Origin: Streptomyces rapamycinicus NRRL 5491
Lineage (GTDB): Bacteria > Actinomycetota > Actinomycetes > Streptomycetales > Streptomycetaceae
Assembly (NCBI RefSeq): GCF_024298965.1
Contig: NZ_CP085193.1
Coordinates: forward strand, 4,588,001-4,652,000
Direction: 5' to 3'
Length of the DNA stretch: 64,000 nucleotides
Below are positions 35,863-44,773 of this stretch, one piece after another. A program made the translations under genes and the position numbers. The notes under the pieces were generated by a model. It was not told where the DNA came from. It searched no databases and saw nothing but the letters and a program-made list of their open reading frames with translations. How positions within the stretch are numbered: the stretch's first letter is position 1; each line of letters opens with the position of its first letter.

Positions 35863-36064
35863 GTTGACGACTTCCCGTAGCTTCCCGTGGCGGGGATGTG
35901 AGGACCGATGACGGGCCCCGGTGGAGCCGGGGCCGGTCCACCAGTCTACGGGGCCGCCCTCGATCACCCGGCCGGGCTGACAATCGGTCGAACACACTGC
36001 CAAGGTCCTGCGAAGGGCGTGTCCAAGACCGGATTCTCGCCCTCCGGCGACCTACGTTGGTCGG

Positions 36065-36733
36065 GTGGAGCATTACAGCACGCGTACGCCCCGCCGCGCG
36101 GCGGCACCGCCGCCCCGTCCGGCCGCGGACGACACGTATCCGGGACGGGGCAGAAGCACCGGTCAGGGCCGGGGGCAGCCGAGCGGCGCCGCGCGGGCGC
36201 CGCGGCCCGCCGCACGCCGTACGGGGCCGTCCGGAGCGGCCGCGGCGCTGCCCGCCGTCCTGCGGCGGGCCCGGGGGCTGTCCCTCCCCGATCCCCGGCT
36301 GACCGGGCTGGGCGCGGGGCTGCTGACCACGCTCGCCATGCTCGGCGTCGGCTGCCTGGACGCGCTGCTGCTCTCCGGCTCGCCCACCGTCTACAGCGTG
36401 CTCTTCCTGCCCGCCTGCGCGGCCTGCGGGCTGTGGGTGCGCCCGGCCGATCTGCTGGCGGCGCCGGTGACGGCGCCACTGGCCTATACGGTCGGGCTGC
36501 TGCCGATCAACGAGGGCTCGGCGGGGCTCAGCGGACAGGCGGTGGGGGTGTTCACCGCGCTGTCGCTGCAGGCCGGCTGGCTCTACGCGGGAACGCTGCT
36601 GACCGTGGTGATCGTGCTCGTACGGCGGGCCGTGCTGGTCACCCGGCGTCGCCGGCAGCAGCGGCCGCGGCCATCCCGGCACCCACGATCCCCGCGTTGT
36701 TCTGAAGCCGCGCCGGCACGATCTCGGCCCTGA
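36065..36733 (+). CDS. DUF6542-type membrane protein
   Basis: This 222-residue protein has a proline- and arginine-rich cytoplasmic N-terminus ([15 protein letters not shown]), then about four membrane helices: [57 protein letters not shown], and [20 protein letters not shown] basic tail follows. The start is GTG at 36065. It is found beside ppgK and ispH in streptomycetes; no function is known. Its last 95 bp overlap the 3' end of convergent ppgK, so the arginine-rich tail is antisense to an essential part of that gene. Confidence 0.75.
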   Translation: MEHYSTRTPRRAAAPPPRPAADDTYPGRGRSTGQGRGQPSGAARAPRPAARRTGPSGAAAALPAVLRRARGLSLPDPRLTGLGAGLLTTLAMLGVGCLDALLLSGSPTVYSVLFLPACAACGLWVRPADLLAAPVTAPLAYTVGLLPINEGSAGLSGQAVGVFTALSLQAGWLYAGTLLTVVIVLVRRAVLVTRRRRQQRPRPSRHPRSPRCSEAAPARSRP

Positions 36734-37430
36734 CGCCCTCGATCAGCGGCAGGAACTTGTCCGCCTTACGGCTCACCCCGCCGCCCAGCACGAAGAGCTC
36801 GGGAGAGAAGAGCATCTCCAGGTGATGGAGGTACTTCTGCACCCGGCGCGCCCAGTGCGACCAGCTGAGGTCGTGGTCGTCCTTGACCTTGGTCGAGGCC
36901 CGCTTCTCCGCCTCGTGGCCGTCCAGCTCCAGATGGCCCAGCTCGGTGTTGGTGAGCAGATGCCCGTCGGTGAAGACCGCGCTGCCGATGCCGGTGCCGA
37001 GGGTGAGCACGATCACGGTGCCCTTGACGCCGCGGGCGGCGCCGAACGTCGCCTCCGCGACCCCGGCCGCGTCCGCGTCGTTCAACACCGTGACCGGGCA
37101 GTCCAGCCGCTCGGTGAGGCGCGACGCCAGATCGGTGCCGATCCAGCTCTTGTCGACATTCGCGGCGGTAAGGGTGACACCGTCCTTCACCACGCCCGGG
37201 AAGGTCACCCCGACCGGCCGCCCGGACCAGTCGAAATGCCGGACGACCTCCACCACACCGTCCAGGACCGCCTCGGGCGTGGACGGATGCGGGGTGAGCA
37301 CCTTATGGCGCTCTTCGGCGAGCTCACCCCGGTCCAGGTCCACCGGGGCGCCCTTGATGCCCGAACCGCCGATGTCGATGCCGAACACCTTCGCCGCGGA
37401 CGCCCCCGTGGCCCCCTGGCCGTACGTCAC
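36639..37430 (-). CDS. ppgK: Polyphosphate glucokinase (ROK family)
   Basis: The protein has 263 residues. It carries the N-terminal phosphate loop [38 protein letters not shown] (catalytic Asp region), [37 protein letters not shown], and a C-terminal [18 protein letters not shown]. These are the hallmarks of actinobacterial enzymes that phosphorylate glucose with polyphosphate (and ATP) to glucose-6-phosphate. The GTG at 37430 follows GAGGGG by 8 nt and overlaps the ispH stop, so ispH and ppgK are co-transcribed. The 3' end overlaps the DUF6542 gene on the other strand. Confidence 0.92.
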   Translation of the reverse strand: MTYGQGATGASAAKVFGIDIGGSGIKGAPVDLDRGELAEERHKVLTPHPSTPEAVLDGVVEVVRHFDWSGRPVGVTFPGVVKDGVTLTAANVDKSWIGTDLASRLTERLDCPVTVLNDADAAGVAEATFGAARGVKGTVIVLTLGTGIGSAVFTDGHLLTNTELGHLELDGHEAEKRASTKVKDDHDLSWSHWARRVQKYLHHLEMLFSPELFVLGGGVSRKADKFLPLIEGVRAEIVPARLQNNAGIVGAGMAAAAAAGDAG

Positions 37431-38452
37431 CGCTGCGACCCCTCGGGCCGACCGGCGACCGCCGACGCCTCGGGCTCGCCGGAGGCCGCGGCGGCCTCGG
37501 CCCGCAGGTCCCGGCGCAGCTCCTTGGGCAGCGAGAAGGTCAGCGACTCCTGCATGGGCTGGACGACCTCGACATCGCCGAAGCCGCGCTCGGCCAGCCA
37601 CTCCAGGACGCCCTCGACGAGCACGTCAGGAACGGAGGCGCCCGAGGTCACACCGACCGTGGTGACGCCCTCCAGCCATGCCTCGTCGATCTCGCTCGCG
37701 TAGTCGACCAGATGGCCCGCCCTGGCGCCCGCGCCAAGGGCGACCTCCACCAGCCGCACCGAGTTGGAGGAGTTCTTGGAGCCGACCACGATCACCAGGT
37801 CGGACTCGGCGGCCACCTGCTTGATGGCGGTCTGCCGGTTCTGCGTGGCGTAGCAGATGTCATCGCTGGGCGGGCTGATGAGCCGCGGGAAGCGATCCTT
37901 GAGCGCGTCCACGGTCTCCATGGTCTCGTCGACCGACAGGGTGGTCTGGGAGAGCCAGACGACCTTGGACTCGTCCCGCACCTCGACGTTCTTCACATCG
38001 TCGGGGCCGTCGACCAGGGTGATGTGCTCGGGGGCCTCACCGCTGGTGCCGATGACCTCTTCATGGCCTTCATGGCCGATCAGGAGGATGTCGTAGTCCT
38101 CCTTGGCGAACCGGACTGCTTCCTTGTGGACCTTGGTGACCAGGGGACAGGTGGCGTCGACGGTGGCCAGCTTGCGCGCGGCGGCCTCCTCGTGGACCAC
38201 CGGCGCGACACCGTGCGCCGAGAAGATCACGATGGAGCCCTCGGGCACCTCCTCCGTCTCGTCGACGAAGATGGCGCCCTTCTTCTCCAGGGTCTGCACG
38301 ACGTACTTGTTGTGGACGATCTCCTTGCGCACGTAGATCGGCGCGCCGTACTGCTCCAGGGCCTTCTCGACGGCGATCACGGCACGGTCGACACCGGCAC
38401 AGTAGCCACGGGGGGCCGCGAGCAGGACCCGGCGGGCGGAGGTTGCAGTCAT
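37427..38452 (-). CDS. ispH: 4-hydroxy-3-methylbut-2-enyl diphosphate reductase
   Basis: The 341-residue protein catalyses the last MEP-pathway step, making IPP and DMAPP. Three conserved cysteines for the [4Fe-4S] cluster are visible in [12 protein letters not shown] (C18), [13 protein letters not shown] and [11 protein letters not shown]. The substrate-binding His residues lie in IFSAHGVAP and [10 protein letters not shown], and the [10 protein letters not shown] loop binds the diphosphate. The ATG at 38452 gives the family's standard N-terminus. The gene is divergent from xseA across a spacer with a 21-bp tandem repeat. Confidence 0.95.
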   Translation of the reverse strand: MTATSARRVLLAAPRGYCAGVDRAVIAVEKALEQYGAPIYVRKEIVHNKYVVQTLEKKGAIFVDETEEVPEGSIVIFSAHGVAPVVHEEAAARKLATVDATCPLVTKVHKEAVRFAKEDYDILLIGHEGHEEVIGTSGEAPEHITLVDGPDDVKNVEVRDESKVVWLSQTTLSVDETMETVDALKDRFPRLISPPSDDICYATQNRQTAIKQVAAESDLVIVVGSKNSSNSVRLVEVALGAGARAGHLVDYASEIDEAWLEGVTTVGVTSGASVPDVLVEGVLEWLAERGFGDVEVVQPMQESLTFSLPKELRRDLRAEAAAASGEPEASAVAGRPEGSQR

Positions 38453-38499
38453 GCCCCCATGGTAGGGGCGATGCCCGCGGGGTCCGCCGGTTGGTGGGG

Positions 38500-38562
38500 G
38501 CGATGACCGCCTCGGTGGGGACGAGGACCGCCTCGGTGGAGGCGATGACCGCCGCCGCTGTC
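38500..38562. repeat. 21-bp tandem repeat, three imperfect copies
   Basis: Copies at 38500-38520, 38521-38541 and 38542-38562 share the core GATGACCGCCTCGGTGG, the third copy diverging at its end. It fills most of the ispH/xseA divergent spacer and stops 25 bp before the xseA start. Confidence 0.75.
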
Positions 38563-38587
38563 GGTGGTGGCCGATACCCTCGCGGTC

Positions 38588-39808
38588 ATGGCTGTCAACA
38601 CGTCCGCGGAGGCGCCGATCCCGGTCGGCGAGGTGTCCCGGCTGATCGGGGGCTGGATCGACCGGCTCGGCGCGATCTGGGTCGAGGGGCAGATCACCCA
38701 GCTGTCCCGGCGCCCCGGCGCCGGTGTGGTGTTCCTGACCCTGCGCGACCCCAGTTACGACATCTCGCTGACCGTCACCTGCTTCCGCGCCGTCTTCGAC
38801 AAGATCGCGGACACGGTCACCGAGGGCGCGCGGGTCGTGGTGCACGCCAAACCGGAGTGGTACGCGCCGCGGGGCCAGCTGTCCCTGCGGGCCGCCGAGA
38901 TCCGCCCGGTGGGCGTGGGCGAACTGCTCGCGCGGCTCGAGCAGTTGAAGAAGGGGCTGGCGGCGGAGGGGCTGTTCGCCGCCGACCGCAAGAAGCCGCT
39001 GCCGTTTCTGCCACAGCTGATAGGGCTGGTCTGCGGCCGCGCCTCGGCCGCCGAGCGCGATGTGCTGGAGAACGCGCGGCTGCGCTGGCCCGCCGTCCGC
39101 TTCGAGGTGCGCAATGTGGCCGTGCAGGGGGTGCACGCGGTGCCGCAGGTGATCGAGGCCGTCAAGGAGCTCGACGCGCTGCCCGAAGTGGACGTGATCG
39201 TGGTGGCGCGCGGCGGCGGCAGTGTGGAGGACCTGCTGCCGTTCTCGGACGAGCAGCTGGTCCGGGCGGTGGCCGCGTGCCGTACGCCGGTGGTCTCCGC
39301 GATCGGCCATGAGCCGGACTCGCCGCTGCTCGACCTGGTCGCCGACCTGCGCGCCTCCACGCCCACGGACGCGGCGAAGAAGATCGTGCCCGATGTGGGC
39401 GAGGAGCTGATGCGCGTCCAGCAGCTGCGGGAGCGGGCGCTGCGCAGTGTGCACGGACTGCTGGACCGGGAGGAGCGCGGGCTGGCCGCCGCGCTGGCCC
39501 GGCCGTCCATGCGGGAACCGCACCGCATGGTCGACGAGCGCGAGGAGCGGATCACGGCGGCGCTGGAGCGCGCCCGCCGCTGCCTGGGCCATCTGCTGGA
39601 CCGGGCCGACTCCGAGCTGACCCACACCCAGGCACGGGTGGTGGCACTCTCCCCCGCCGCGACGCTGCGCCGCGGCTATGCGGTGCTCCAGCACCCCGAC
39701 GGCTCGGTGGTGCGGGCGGCCGAGGAGGTCGCGGAGGGCGAGGAGCTGCGGGCGCGGGTCTCCGACGGCGAGTTCCGGGTACGGGTCGCTGTCGGACCCG
39801 CTGAATAG
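38588..39808 (+). CDS. xseA: Exonuclease VII large subunit
   Basis: The protein has 406 residues. The N-terminal OB-fold is readable as [17 protein letters not shown] then [20 protein letters not shown]. The catalytic domain includes [60 protein letters not shown] and [15 protein letters not shown]; a coiled C-terminal arm binds XseB. It degrades single-stranded DNA in both directions to oligonucleotides in repair. ATG 38588 is chosen over the frame start at 38564 because family homology begins at the proline-rich APIPVGEVS. xseB follows after 10 bp. Confidence 0.95.
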   Translation: MAVNTSAEAPIPVGEVSRLIGGWIDRLGAIWVEGQITQLSRRPGAGVVFLTLRDPSYDISLTVTCFRAVFDKIADTVTEGARVVVHAKPEWYAPRGQLSLRAAEIRPVGVGELLARLEQLKKGLAAEGLFAADRKKPLPFLPQLIGLVCGRASAAERDVLENARLRWPAVRFEVRNVAVQGVHAVPQVIEAVKELDALPEVDVIVVARGGGSVEDLLPFSDEQLVRAVAACRTPVVSAIGHEPDSPLLDLVADLRASTPTDAAKKIVPDVGEELMRVQQLRERALRSVHGLLDREERGLAAALARPSMREPHRMVDEREERITAALERARRCLGHLLDRADSELTHTQARVVALSPAATLRRGYAVLQHPDGSVVRAAEEVAEGEELRARVSDGEFRVRVAVGPAE

Positions 39809-39818
39809 GGTGAGGGGT

Positions 39819-40133
39819 ATGGCGAAGACGGACGAGCAGACCGGACCGGACGAGCAGACGGACGGACGGGCCGGACAGGCCGGGCAGGGCGCGCGGGCGG
39901 AGACCACGCTCGGCTACGAGCAGGCACGGGACGAGCTGGTCGAGGTGGTCCGCCGCCTGGAGGCGGGCGGCACCAGCCTGGAGGAGTCGCTGGCGCTGTG
40001 GGAGCGCGGCGAGGAACTGGCAAAGGTCTGCCGCCACTGGCTGGAGGGCGCGAGGGCCCGGCTGGACGCGGCGCTGGCGGAGGACGAGACCGCCGAAGGC
40101 GCCGAGGAAGCGGAGAGCGCCGGGAAGGGCTGA
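39819..40133 (+). CDS. xseB: Exonuclease VII small subunit
   Basis: The 104-residue protein has the XseB helical hairpin: [20 protein letters not shown], then [20 protein letters not shown] and [20 protein letters not shown]. Disordered acidic tails stand on both sides, longer than in most bacteria. It binds the XseA arm and is needed for activity. The ATG at 39819 lies after GAGGGGT, 10 bp from the xseA stop. Confidence 0.93.
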   Translation: MAKTDEQTGPDEQTDGRAGQAGQGARAETTLGYEQARDELVEVVRRLEAGGTSLEESLALWERGEELAKVCRHWLEGARARLDAALAEDETAEGAEEAESAGKG

Positions 40134-40537
40134 CCACCCACCGTCCGCCGCCGAACGACCGCTGTCAGCGTTCCCCACCGTCGGACGGCCGCCGCACTCG
40201 GTCACGCCGTCCGCCGTCCGCCGAGGACGCGGAGAGCACCGCCGGGCGCTGACCGCCGCCGTCCAGCGCTCGCCGTCGAACGGCATCGATCAACCGGCAT
40301 CGGTCAACCGGCGTCGGCCTCGACCGCCGTCGATAGGCGCCAGGCGATCACGCCGTCCACCGGCGGCCCTCAATCGGCCGCCCTCGGCGGCACCGGAGCC
40401 AGCGCTCTCGGCCGGTCGCGACCGGCCGCGCTCTCCCAGGGCGGCCGCGCCCGGCCACTGCCGGCCCGCCGTGGCCGGTCTTCGCGTCGGGCGGCGCATT
40501 GTGATTCGGAGCACCTTCCCATCCCCACGCCAACTTT
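40134..40537. other. Gene-free GC-rich spacer with short repeats
   Basis: No gene is visible in about 400 bp between xseB and the nitroreductase. Much of it is low-complexity CCG/CGTC-rich sequence. A 14-bp tandem repeat lies at 40275-40316: GTCGAACGGCATCG, ATCAACCGGCATCG and GTCAACCGGCGTCG. No convincing terminator was found. Confidence 0.6.
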
Positions 40538-40557
40538 TTAGTTGAACATTAATCTAA
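40538..40557 (+). promoter_or_regulatory. Palindromic operator in the nitroreductase promoter
   Basis: TTAGTTGAA (40538-40546) faces TTAATCTAA (40549-40557) around a 2-nt centre; seven of nine positions are symmetric. This AT-rich dyad in a GC-rich spacer, 55 bp before the start, looks like a MarR- or HxlR-type operator. TTGAAC with AATCTAA could also form the promoter core. Confidence 0.6.
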
Positions 40558-40612
40558 GCATCGTAGAGTGGAGCCCGTCAGCGATATCCCCGCTTATGCA
40601 GAGGTTTCTTCC

Positions 40613-41203
40613 ATGGCACTCGTTCTCGACCCCGCCGCCCAGGATCTGCTCTTCCGCGAGGCCCGCACTGCCAACACCTTCACCGATGAGCCGGTGACCG
40701 AGGAGCAGGTGCAGGCGATCTACGACCTGATCAAGTACGCGCCGACCGCGTTCAACCAGTCGCCGCTGCGTATCGTGCTGGTCCGCTCGCCCGAGGCCCG
40801 TGAGCGGCTGGTCCAGCACATGGCCGAGGGCAACCAGCCCAAGACCTCGACCGCCCCGCTGGTCGCGATCCTCGCCGCGGACAACGAGTTCCACGAGGAG
40901 CTGCCCGCGCTCTTCCCGCACTTCCCGCAGGCCAAGGACGTCTTCTTCGCCGAGCGTGCCTCCCGTGAGCAGGCCGCGGCGCTCAACGCCTCGCTGCAGG
41001 CCGGTTACTTCATCCTGGGCATCCGCGCCGCCGGTCTCGCCGCCGGCCCGATGACCGGCTTCGACCCGGCCGGGGTCCAGAAGGAGTTCCTGGACGAGGA
41101 CCACACCCCGCTGATGGTCATCAACATCGGCAAGCCGGGCGAGGACGCCTGGTTCCCCCGTGGCCCCCGCCTGGACTACGGCGACGTCATCACCACGGTC
41201 TGA
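40613..41203 (+). CDS. Nitroreductase-family / malonic semialdehyde reductase (RutE-like)
   Basis: The protein has 196 residues. The flavin-binding nitroreductase fold is visible as LFREARTANTFTDEPVTEEQ, then LIKYAPTAFNQSPLRIVLVR (FMN phosphate and ring contacts) and LNASLQAGYFILGIRAAGLA, with GPMTGFDPAGVQKEF. This subgroup without a C-terminal helix swap is annotated as malonic semialdehyde reductase (RutE/RHPF-like), using FMN and NAD(P)H. No pyrimidine-degradation genes are nearby, so the substrate may be a different aldehyde, quinone or nitro compound. The ATG at 40613 lies 8 nt after AGAGG. It stands alone between a palindromic operator and a strong terminator. Confidence 0.85.
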   Translation: MALVLDPAAQDLLFREARTANTFTDEPVTEEQVQAIYDLIKYAPTAFNQSPLRIVLVRSPEARERLVQHMAEGNQPKTSTAPLVAILAADNEFHEELPALFPHFPQAKDVFFAERASREQAAALNASLQAGYFILGIRAAGLAAGPMTGFDPAGVQKEFLDEDHTPLMVINIGKPGEDAWFPRGPRLDYGDVITTV

Positions 41204-41257
41204 TCGGCCGCTCCTGATCGGCCGCTCGATCGCGCCCGGTCGCGCTTGACCGACCAC

Positions 41258-41300
41258 GGGCCCCTGGCCCGGACCGCCCACCGGTCCGGGCCAGGGGCCC
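41258..41300. terminator. Perfect 18-bp hairpin between convergent genes
   Basis: GGGCCCCTGGCCCGGACC (41258-41275) pairs with GGTCCGGGCCAGGGGCCC (41283-41300) around a 7-nt loop. It sits between the nitroreductase and DUF4245 stops and should terminate both transcripts. Confidence 0.9.
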
Positions 41301-41311
41301 CACGCCTCCGC

Positions 41312-41851
41312 TCAGCCCTTCTTCTCGGTCAGCGCCTCGGCCATCTTCGTCAGCTGCCCGTACGACGCCGTCCCGGTGACCACCGTGGTCACGCCCGGCT
41401 CCTCGCGCACCAGCGCGTCGTACTTGTCGCCGTCGTAGCGGACCCAGTCCTTGCCGTCGATCCGCTGCGTCCGCTTCGTCTCCCGAGCCTGCTGGGTGAC
41501 CTCCTCCACGAACGGCACGGGCTTGCCGTCGCTCTGCTCGACCGCGATGTACTCCTCGTTCTGGTCGAGGAAGCCGAGGTGCCAGAGCGCGCCGTCCTGC
41601 GCGGCGGCCGGGCGGTAGGTCACCGATGTCGCGCGCCATCCCTTGGGCAGGGTCCCGGGGTCGGGGGCGGCCACCGGGTACGGGGCGGCGCGGCGGGCCG
41701 TGGCCAGCTCCACGCGGTAGTCCACCGTCTTCACCCCGGCGCCCTTGGGGCCCTCGTCATGCGGGATACCGAAGAGGTAGATGGCCGCCGCGACGACGCC
41801 GATCGCCGCCAGCGACAGCACCATGTCCCGGACCGTCTCTTTGCCACGCAT
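41312..41851 (-). CDS. DUF4245 domain membrane-anchored protein
   Basis: The protein has about 179 residues. One N-terminal membrane helix (VLSLAAIGVVAAAIYLFGIP) is followed by an extracytoplasmic domain: VDYRVELATARRAAPYPVAA, then LPKGWRATSVTYRPAAAQDG, WHLGFLDQNEEYIAVEQSDG, and VVTGTASYGQLTKMAEALTE. This is the DUF4245 family, conserved beside glpX in actinobacteria and of unknown function. ATG 41851 has the better spacing from GGGGG; a GTG three codons earlier touches it. Confidence 0.85.
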   Translation of the reverse strand: MRGKETVRDMVLSLAAIGVVAAAIYLFGIPHDEGPKGAGVKTVDYRVELATARRAAPYPVAAPDPGTLPKGWRATSVTYRPAAAQDGALWHLGFLDQNEEYIAVEQSDGKPVPFVEEVTQQARETKRTQRIDGKDWVRYDGDKYDALVREEPGVTTVVTGTASYGQLTKMAEALTEKKG

Positions 41852-41903
41852 ACCTGCCACGCCCCCTATCGTCCCTCATCGGGTCGCCGCACCTCGCAAC
41901 AGG

Positions 41904-41949
41904 GCCGCGCTCATGCGTGGGGCTGTGCCGCGCTCATGCGTGGGGCTAT
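41904..41949. repeat. 23-bp tandem duplication upstream of glpX
   Basis: GCCGCGCTCATGCGTGGGGC followed by TGT at 41904-41926 is repeated at 41927-41949 with one change. It lies in the 210-bp divergent spacer between the DUF4245 gene and glpX. Confidence 0.75.
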
Positions 41950-42063
41950 CTGCTCACTTAGCCAATCAGCGGATAAAGTCATGAACACCCTCACCCTCCT
42001 GTGTCCCCCTTGCGGGGAGGAGGGGCCCTCACGGTCCGTCGCCGTACAGAAAGGTGCGCTCCG

Positions 42064-43095
42064 ATGACCGAGCATCATCTCCCGTCCCAGCTAGAGGTCA
42101 GCCCCGAGGCTCCCGATCGCAACCTCGCCCTGGAACTCGTCCGGGTCACCGAGGCGGGTGCCATGGCCTCCGGACGCTGGGTGGGCCGCGGCGACAAGAA
42201 CGGCGCCGACGGCGCCGCCGTCAAGGCCATGCGCTCCCTCGTGCACACCGTCTCGATGAACGGCGTCGTCGTCATCGGAGAGGGGGAGAAGGACGAGGCG
42301 CCGATGCTCTTCAACGGTGAGCGCGTGGGCGACGGCACCGGCCCGGAGTGCGACGTGGCCGTGGACCCGGTGGACGGCACCACGCTCACCGCGAAGGGCA
42401 TGGCCAACGCCGTCTCCGTCCTCGCGGTCGCCGAGCGCGGCACCATGTTCGACCCGTCGGCCGTCTTCTACATGGACAAGCTGGTCACCGGCCCCGACGC
42501 CGCCGAGTTCGTCGACATCACCGCGCCCCCCGGCGTGAACATCCGCCGGATCGCCAAGGCGAAGAAGTCCAGCCCCGAGGACGTCACCGTGGTGGTCCTG
42601 GACCGCCCCCGCCACGAGGGCATCGTCAAGGAGATCCGGGAGGCGGGCGCCCGGATCAAGTTCATCTCCGACGGCGATGTGGCCGGCGCGATCATGGCCG
42701 CGCGCGAGAGCACCGGTGTGGATCTGCTGCTGGGCGTCGGCGGTACGCCGGAGGGCATCATCGCGGCCTGCGCGATCAAGTGCCTCGGCGGCACCATCCA
42801 GGCCAAGCTGTGGCCCAAGGACGACGAGGAGCGGCAGCGCGCCCTCGACGCGGGCCATGACCTCGACCAGGTCCTGGAGACGGACGACCTGGTCAGCGGC
42901 GACAATGTGTTCTTCGTCGCGACCGGCATCACCGACGGGGATCTGCTGCGCGGGGTGCGGTACCGCGCGGAGACCGCCACCACCCAGTCGCTGGTCATGC
43001 GGTCCAAGTCCGGGACGATCCGGCAGATCGACTCCACCCACCGGCTGGCCAAGCTGCGCGCCTACGCCTCGGTCGACTTCGAACGGCCGAGCTGA
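42064..43095 (+). CDS. glpX: Class II fructose-1,6-bisphosphatase
   Basis: The protein has 343 residues. The class II signature includes [34 protein letters not shown] (metal ligands), [20 protein letters not shown] (Li-sensitive phosphatase motif), and [20 protein letters not shown]. It dephosphorylates fructose-1,6-bisphosphate in gluconeogenesis and is the only type in most actinobacteria. ATG 42064 begins [20 protein letters not shown], which fits family starts. A 17-bp and then a 14-bp tandem repeat follow the stop. Confidence 0.95.
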   Translation: MTEHHLPSQLEVSPEAPDRNLALELVRVTEAGAMASGRWVGRGDKNGADGAAVKAMRSLVHTVSMNGVVVIGEGEKDEAPMLFNGERVGDGTGPECDVAVDPVDGTTLTAKGMANAVSVLAVAERGTMFDPSAVFYMDKLVTGPDAAEFVDITAPPGVNIRRIAKAKKSSPEDVTVVVLDRPRHEGIVKEIREAGARIKFISDGDVAGAIMAARESTGVDLLLGVGGTPEGIIAACAIKCLGGTIQAKLWPKDDEERQRALDAGHDLDQVLETDDLVSGDNVFFVATGITDGDLLRGVRYRAETATTQSLVMRSKSGTIRQIDSTHRLAKLRAYASVDFERPS

Positions 43096-43101
43096 GCGAG
43101 G

Positions 43102-43135
43102 TGACGGCGGCGTCCGGCCGACGGCGGCGTTCAGC
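43102..43135. repeat. 17-bp tandem duplication after glpX
   Basis: GACGGCGGCGTCCGGCC at 43102-43118 is followed by GACGGCGGCGTTCAGCC at 43119-43135, starting 6 bp after the glpX stop. A more diverged third copy may follow. Confidence 0.6.
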
Positions 43136-43166
43136 CGATGCCGCCTGAGAGGCCCGGCCTGAGATA

Positions 43167-43264
43167 CCCCGCATGACCGGCCCCGCATGACCGGCCCCGC
43201 ATGAGAGACCGCGCATGAGAGGCCGCGCATGACAGACGCCGTATGACAGGCCCCGCATGACAAG
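43167..43264. repeat. 14-bp tandem repeat, seven copies
   Basis: Seven head-to-tail 14-bp units occupy 43167-43264. Copies one and two are identical, CCCCGCATGACCGG; later copies vary (CCCCGCATGAGAGA, CCGCGCATGAGAGG, CCGCGCATGACAGA, CGCCGTATGACAGG, CCCCGCATGACAAG). Every unit keeps an invariant ATGA. It lies between the convergent glpX and WhiB-like genes. No spacers separate the units, so this is not a CRISPR array. Confidence 0.85.
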
Positions 43265-43297
43265 GGCCGGGTCCCGCCTCCCGGCGGTGCCCGGCCC
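43264..43297. terminator. Hairpin downstream of the WhiB-like gene
   Basis: GGGCCGGG (43264-43271) pairs with CCCGGCCC (43290-43297) over an 18-nt loop, 15 bp past the WhiB-like gene's stop and abutting the 14-bp repeat. Confidence 0.6.
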
Positions 43298-43311
43298 AGG
43301 TCCCGAAGAGT

Positions 43312-43668
43312 TCAGCCGGCGGCGGCGACCCGCACCGCGCGCTGCAGCTCCGCCTCCCGGCGCCGACGGCGGGCCAGCACGACCCGGCGCTCGGCCGCGG
43401 TCAGCCCGCCCCACACTCCGTACGGCTCGGGCTGCAGCAGTGCGTGCTCCCGGCACTCGACCATGACCGGGCAGCGCGCACAGACGCGCTTGGCGGCCTC
43501 CTCCCGCGACAGCCTGGCAGCCGTGGGCTCCTTGGAAGGAGCGAAGAACAGCCCGGCCTCGTCCCGTCGGCACACCGCCTCCGAGTGCCAGGGGCCGGCC
43601 TGATCCCGCGCGGGGACGCGCTGCGGGGGCACGGCGGCTTCCAGCAGGGGCTGATGCGGTTGCAGCAC
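43312..43668 (-). CDS. wblI: WhiB-family iron-sulfur transcriptional regulator
   Basis: The protein has 118 residues. Four cysteines (C33, C63, C66, C72) in the WhiB spacing bind a [4Fe-4S] cluster. The GVWGGLT turn (84-90) precedes a basic helix, AERRVVLARRRRREAEL, for DNA contact. The GTG at 43668 has AGGAG 6 nt upstream. WhiB-like proteins bind sigma factor region 4 and control development, redox and antibiotic responses. The position between glpX and a DUF1707 gene is that of wblI in S. coelicolor as I recall, hence the symbol; the family assignment is firm, the paralogue name less so. Confidence 0.85.
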   Translation of the reverse strand: MLQPHQPLLEAAVPPQRVPARDQAGPWHSEAVCRRDEAGLFFAPSKEPTAARLSREEAAKRVCARCPVMVECREHALLQPEPYGVWGGLTAAERRVVLARRRRREAELQRAVRVAAAG

Positions 43669-43846
43669 GGTCTACTCCTGACGACGGCTCCGGTGGTCAC
43701 CCTTGCCCGCCTCGAGGTGTACGGCCCCGTTAGCACCCCCATCAGCCGTACGAGAGACGATGCACCAAGCCTTACCCGCTGTGCGCGCGCTTATGCACAC
43801 CGTTGTCCCACCCGGAACTTCCCCCTGCACACCCCTTCTTCAGGGC

Positions 43847-44563
43847 TTATGCTCGCAGGTTCTTCAGCCGCTTGCCCCGCTTGGGCTTGGCCTCCACACC
43901 GCCGAATACGGCGAACCCGGTGACGTGAATCACCGGTGCGTCGGGGTCCTGCGCCTCGTACGTCGTGACGTCGAAACCGCCCAGGATGCCCGCGCCCGAA
44001 CCGCGCAGCGAGACGTTCTCCGGGACCTTGATCTCCACACCACCGAAGGCGGCCACGACATGAATGACGATCTCCTGCTGCTCGAAGACCGCCTCGGTCA
44101 GATCGATCTCGACGCCGCCGAAGATCGCCAGGGCGTTCGTACGGCGCCTGACCCGCCAGCGGCCCTTGCGCGTCGAACCGCCGAAGACCGCCACCAGGTT
44201 CTCCGACTCGGGGAGGGAGCGCGGCCACCCGGACTCCGCGTCGCGCGCGTCAGCGGAGGCGGCCCCGCGGGTGGGAGCGGCGGGCAGATCGCGCACCAGG
44301 GGCTCCAGCTCGCCGAGGGTCTTGGCGCGATAGACCGCGTCGATCCGCTCGGCGTGCTCCTCCGGCTGGAGCCGCCCCTCGGCGAGGGCCTCCCGCAGGA
44401 TGTCCGCGATCCGGTCGCGGTCCGCGTCGGACGCGCGGAGCTCCGCGACGGCCGCGGGCGCGGCGGCCGCGGGCGCGGCAGGAGCGGGCGCCGGGGCCGA
44501 CGCGGCCTCGGACGCCGGAGCCGGGGCGGATTTGGTCAGGGGCACGGGCTGCTGCTCATCCAC
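43847..44563 (-). CDS. DUF1707 / LiaF-like C-terminal domain protein
   Basis: The protein has 238 residues. An Ala-Pro-rich N-terminus precedes the DUF1707 (SHOCT-like) segment ELRASDADRDRIADILREAL, then AEGRLQPEEHAERIDAVYRA. The C-terminal half is the beta-helical cell-wall-stress type (LVAVFGGSTRKGRW; LAIFGGVEIDLTEAVF; AAFGGVEIKVPENV; FAVFGGVEAKPKRGKRL) with repeated FGG turns. There is no membrane helix. Members are common in actinobacteria, with suspected roles in envelope stress or membrane association. It lies upstream of the WhiB-like gene on the same strand, 178 bp apart. Confidence 0.85.
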   Translation of the reverse strand: MDEQQPVPLTKSAPAPASEAASAPAPAPAAPAAAAPAAVAELRASDADRDRIADILREALAEGRLQPEEHAERIDAVYRAKTLGELEPLVRDLPAAPTRGAASADARDAESGWPRSLPESENLVAVFGGSTRKGRWRVRRRTNALAIFGGVEIDLTEAVFEQQEIVIHVVAAFGGVEIKVPENVSLRGSGAGILGGFDVTTYEAQDPDAPVIHVTGFAVFGGVEAKPKRGKRLKNLRA

Positions 44564-44773
44564 GGGCTCAGCGTACCCAGTCGCGATAGATCGCGACTAG
44601 GGGACGATCCCTGATCCTTCCCCTACTACCGGGAGCCCCCTGTGCGGGTGGCACAAGCGCCCGCGCTGGCTACTGAGCCTTACCTCACAGGTTCCGTCCC
44701 GCCGCCCCGTTCTAGGCTTATACGCGCTGTCGACGAAGTCAGCCGAAGCCCTGTCGAGTGAGGAATGGCCGCG

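Noticed and set aside
37427..39907. Very long antisense open frames such as the 826-codon minus frame over ispH and xseA
   Set aside because: High-GC codon bias creates long open antisense frames; outside ispH the translation has no recognisable domains and overlaps xseA, which is intact.
43167..43264. Repeat array resembling a tiny CRISPR
   Set aside because: Units are 14 bp and directly adjacent, with no spacers, no cas genes and no dyad of CRISPR type; it is a tandem minisatellite.
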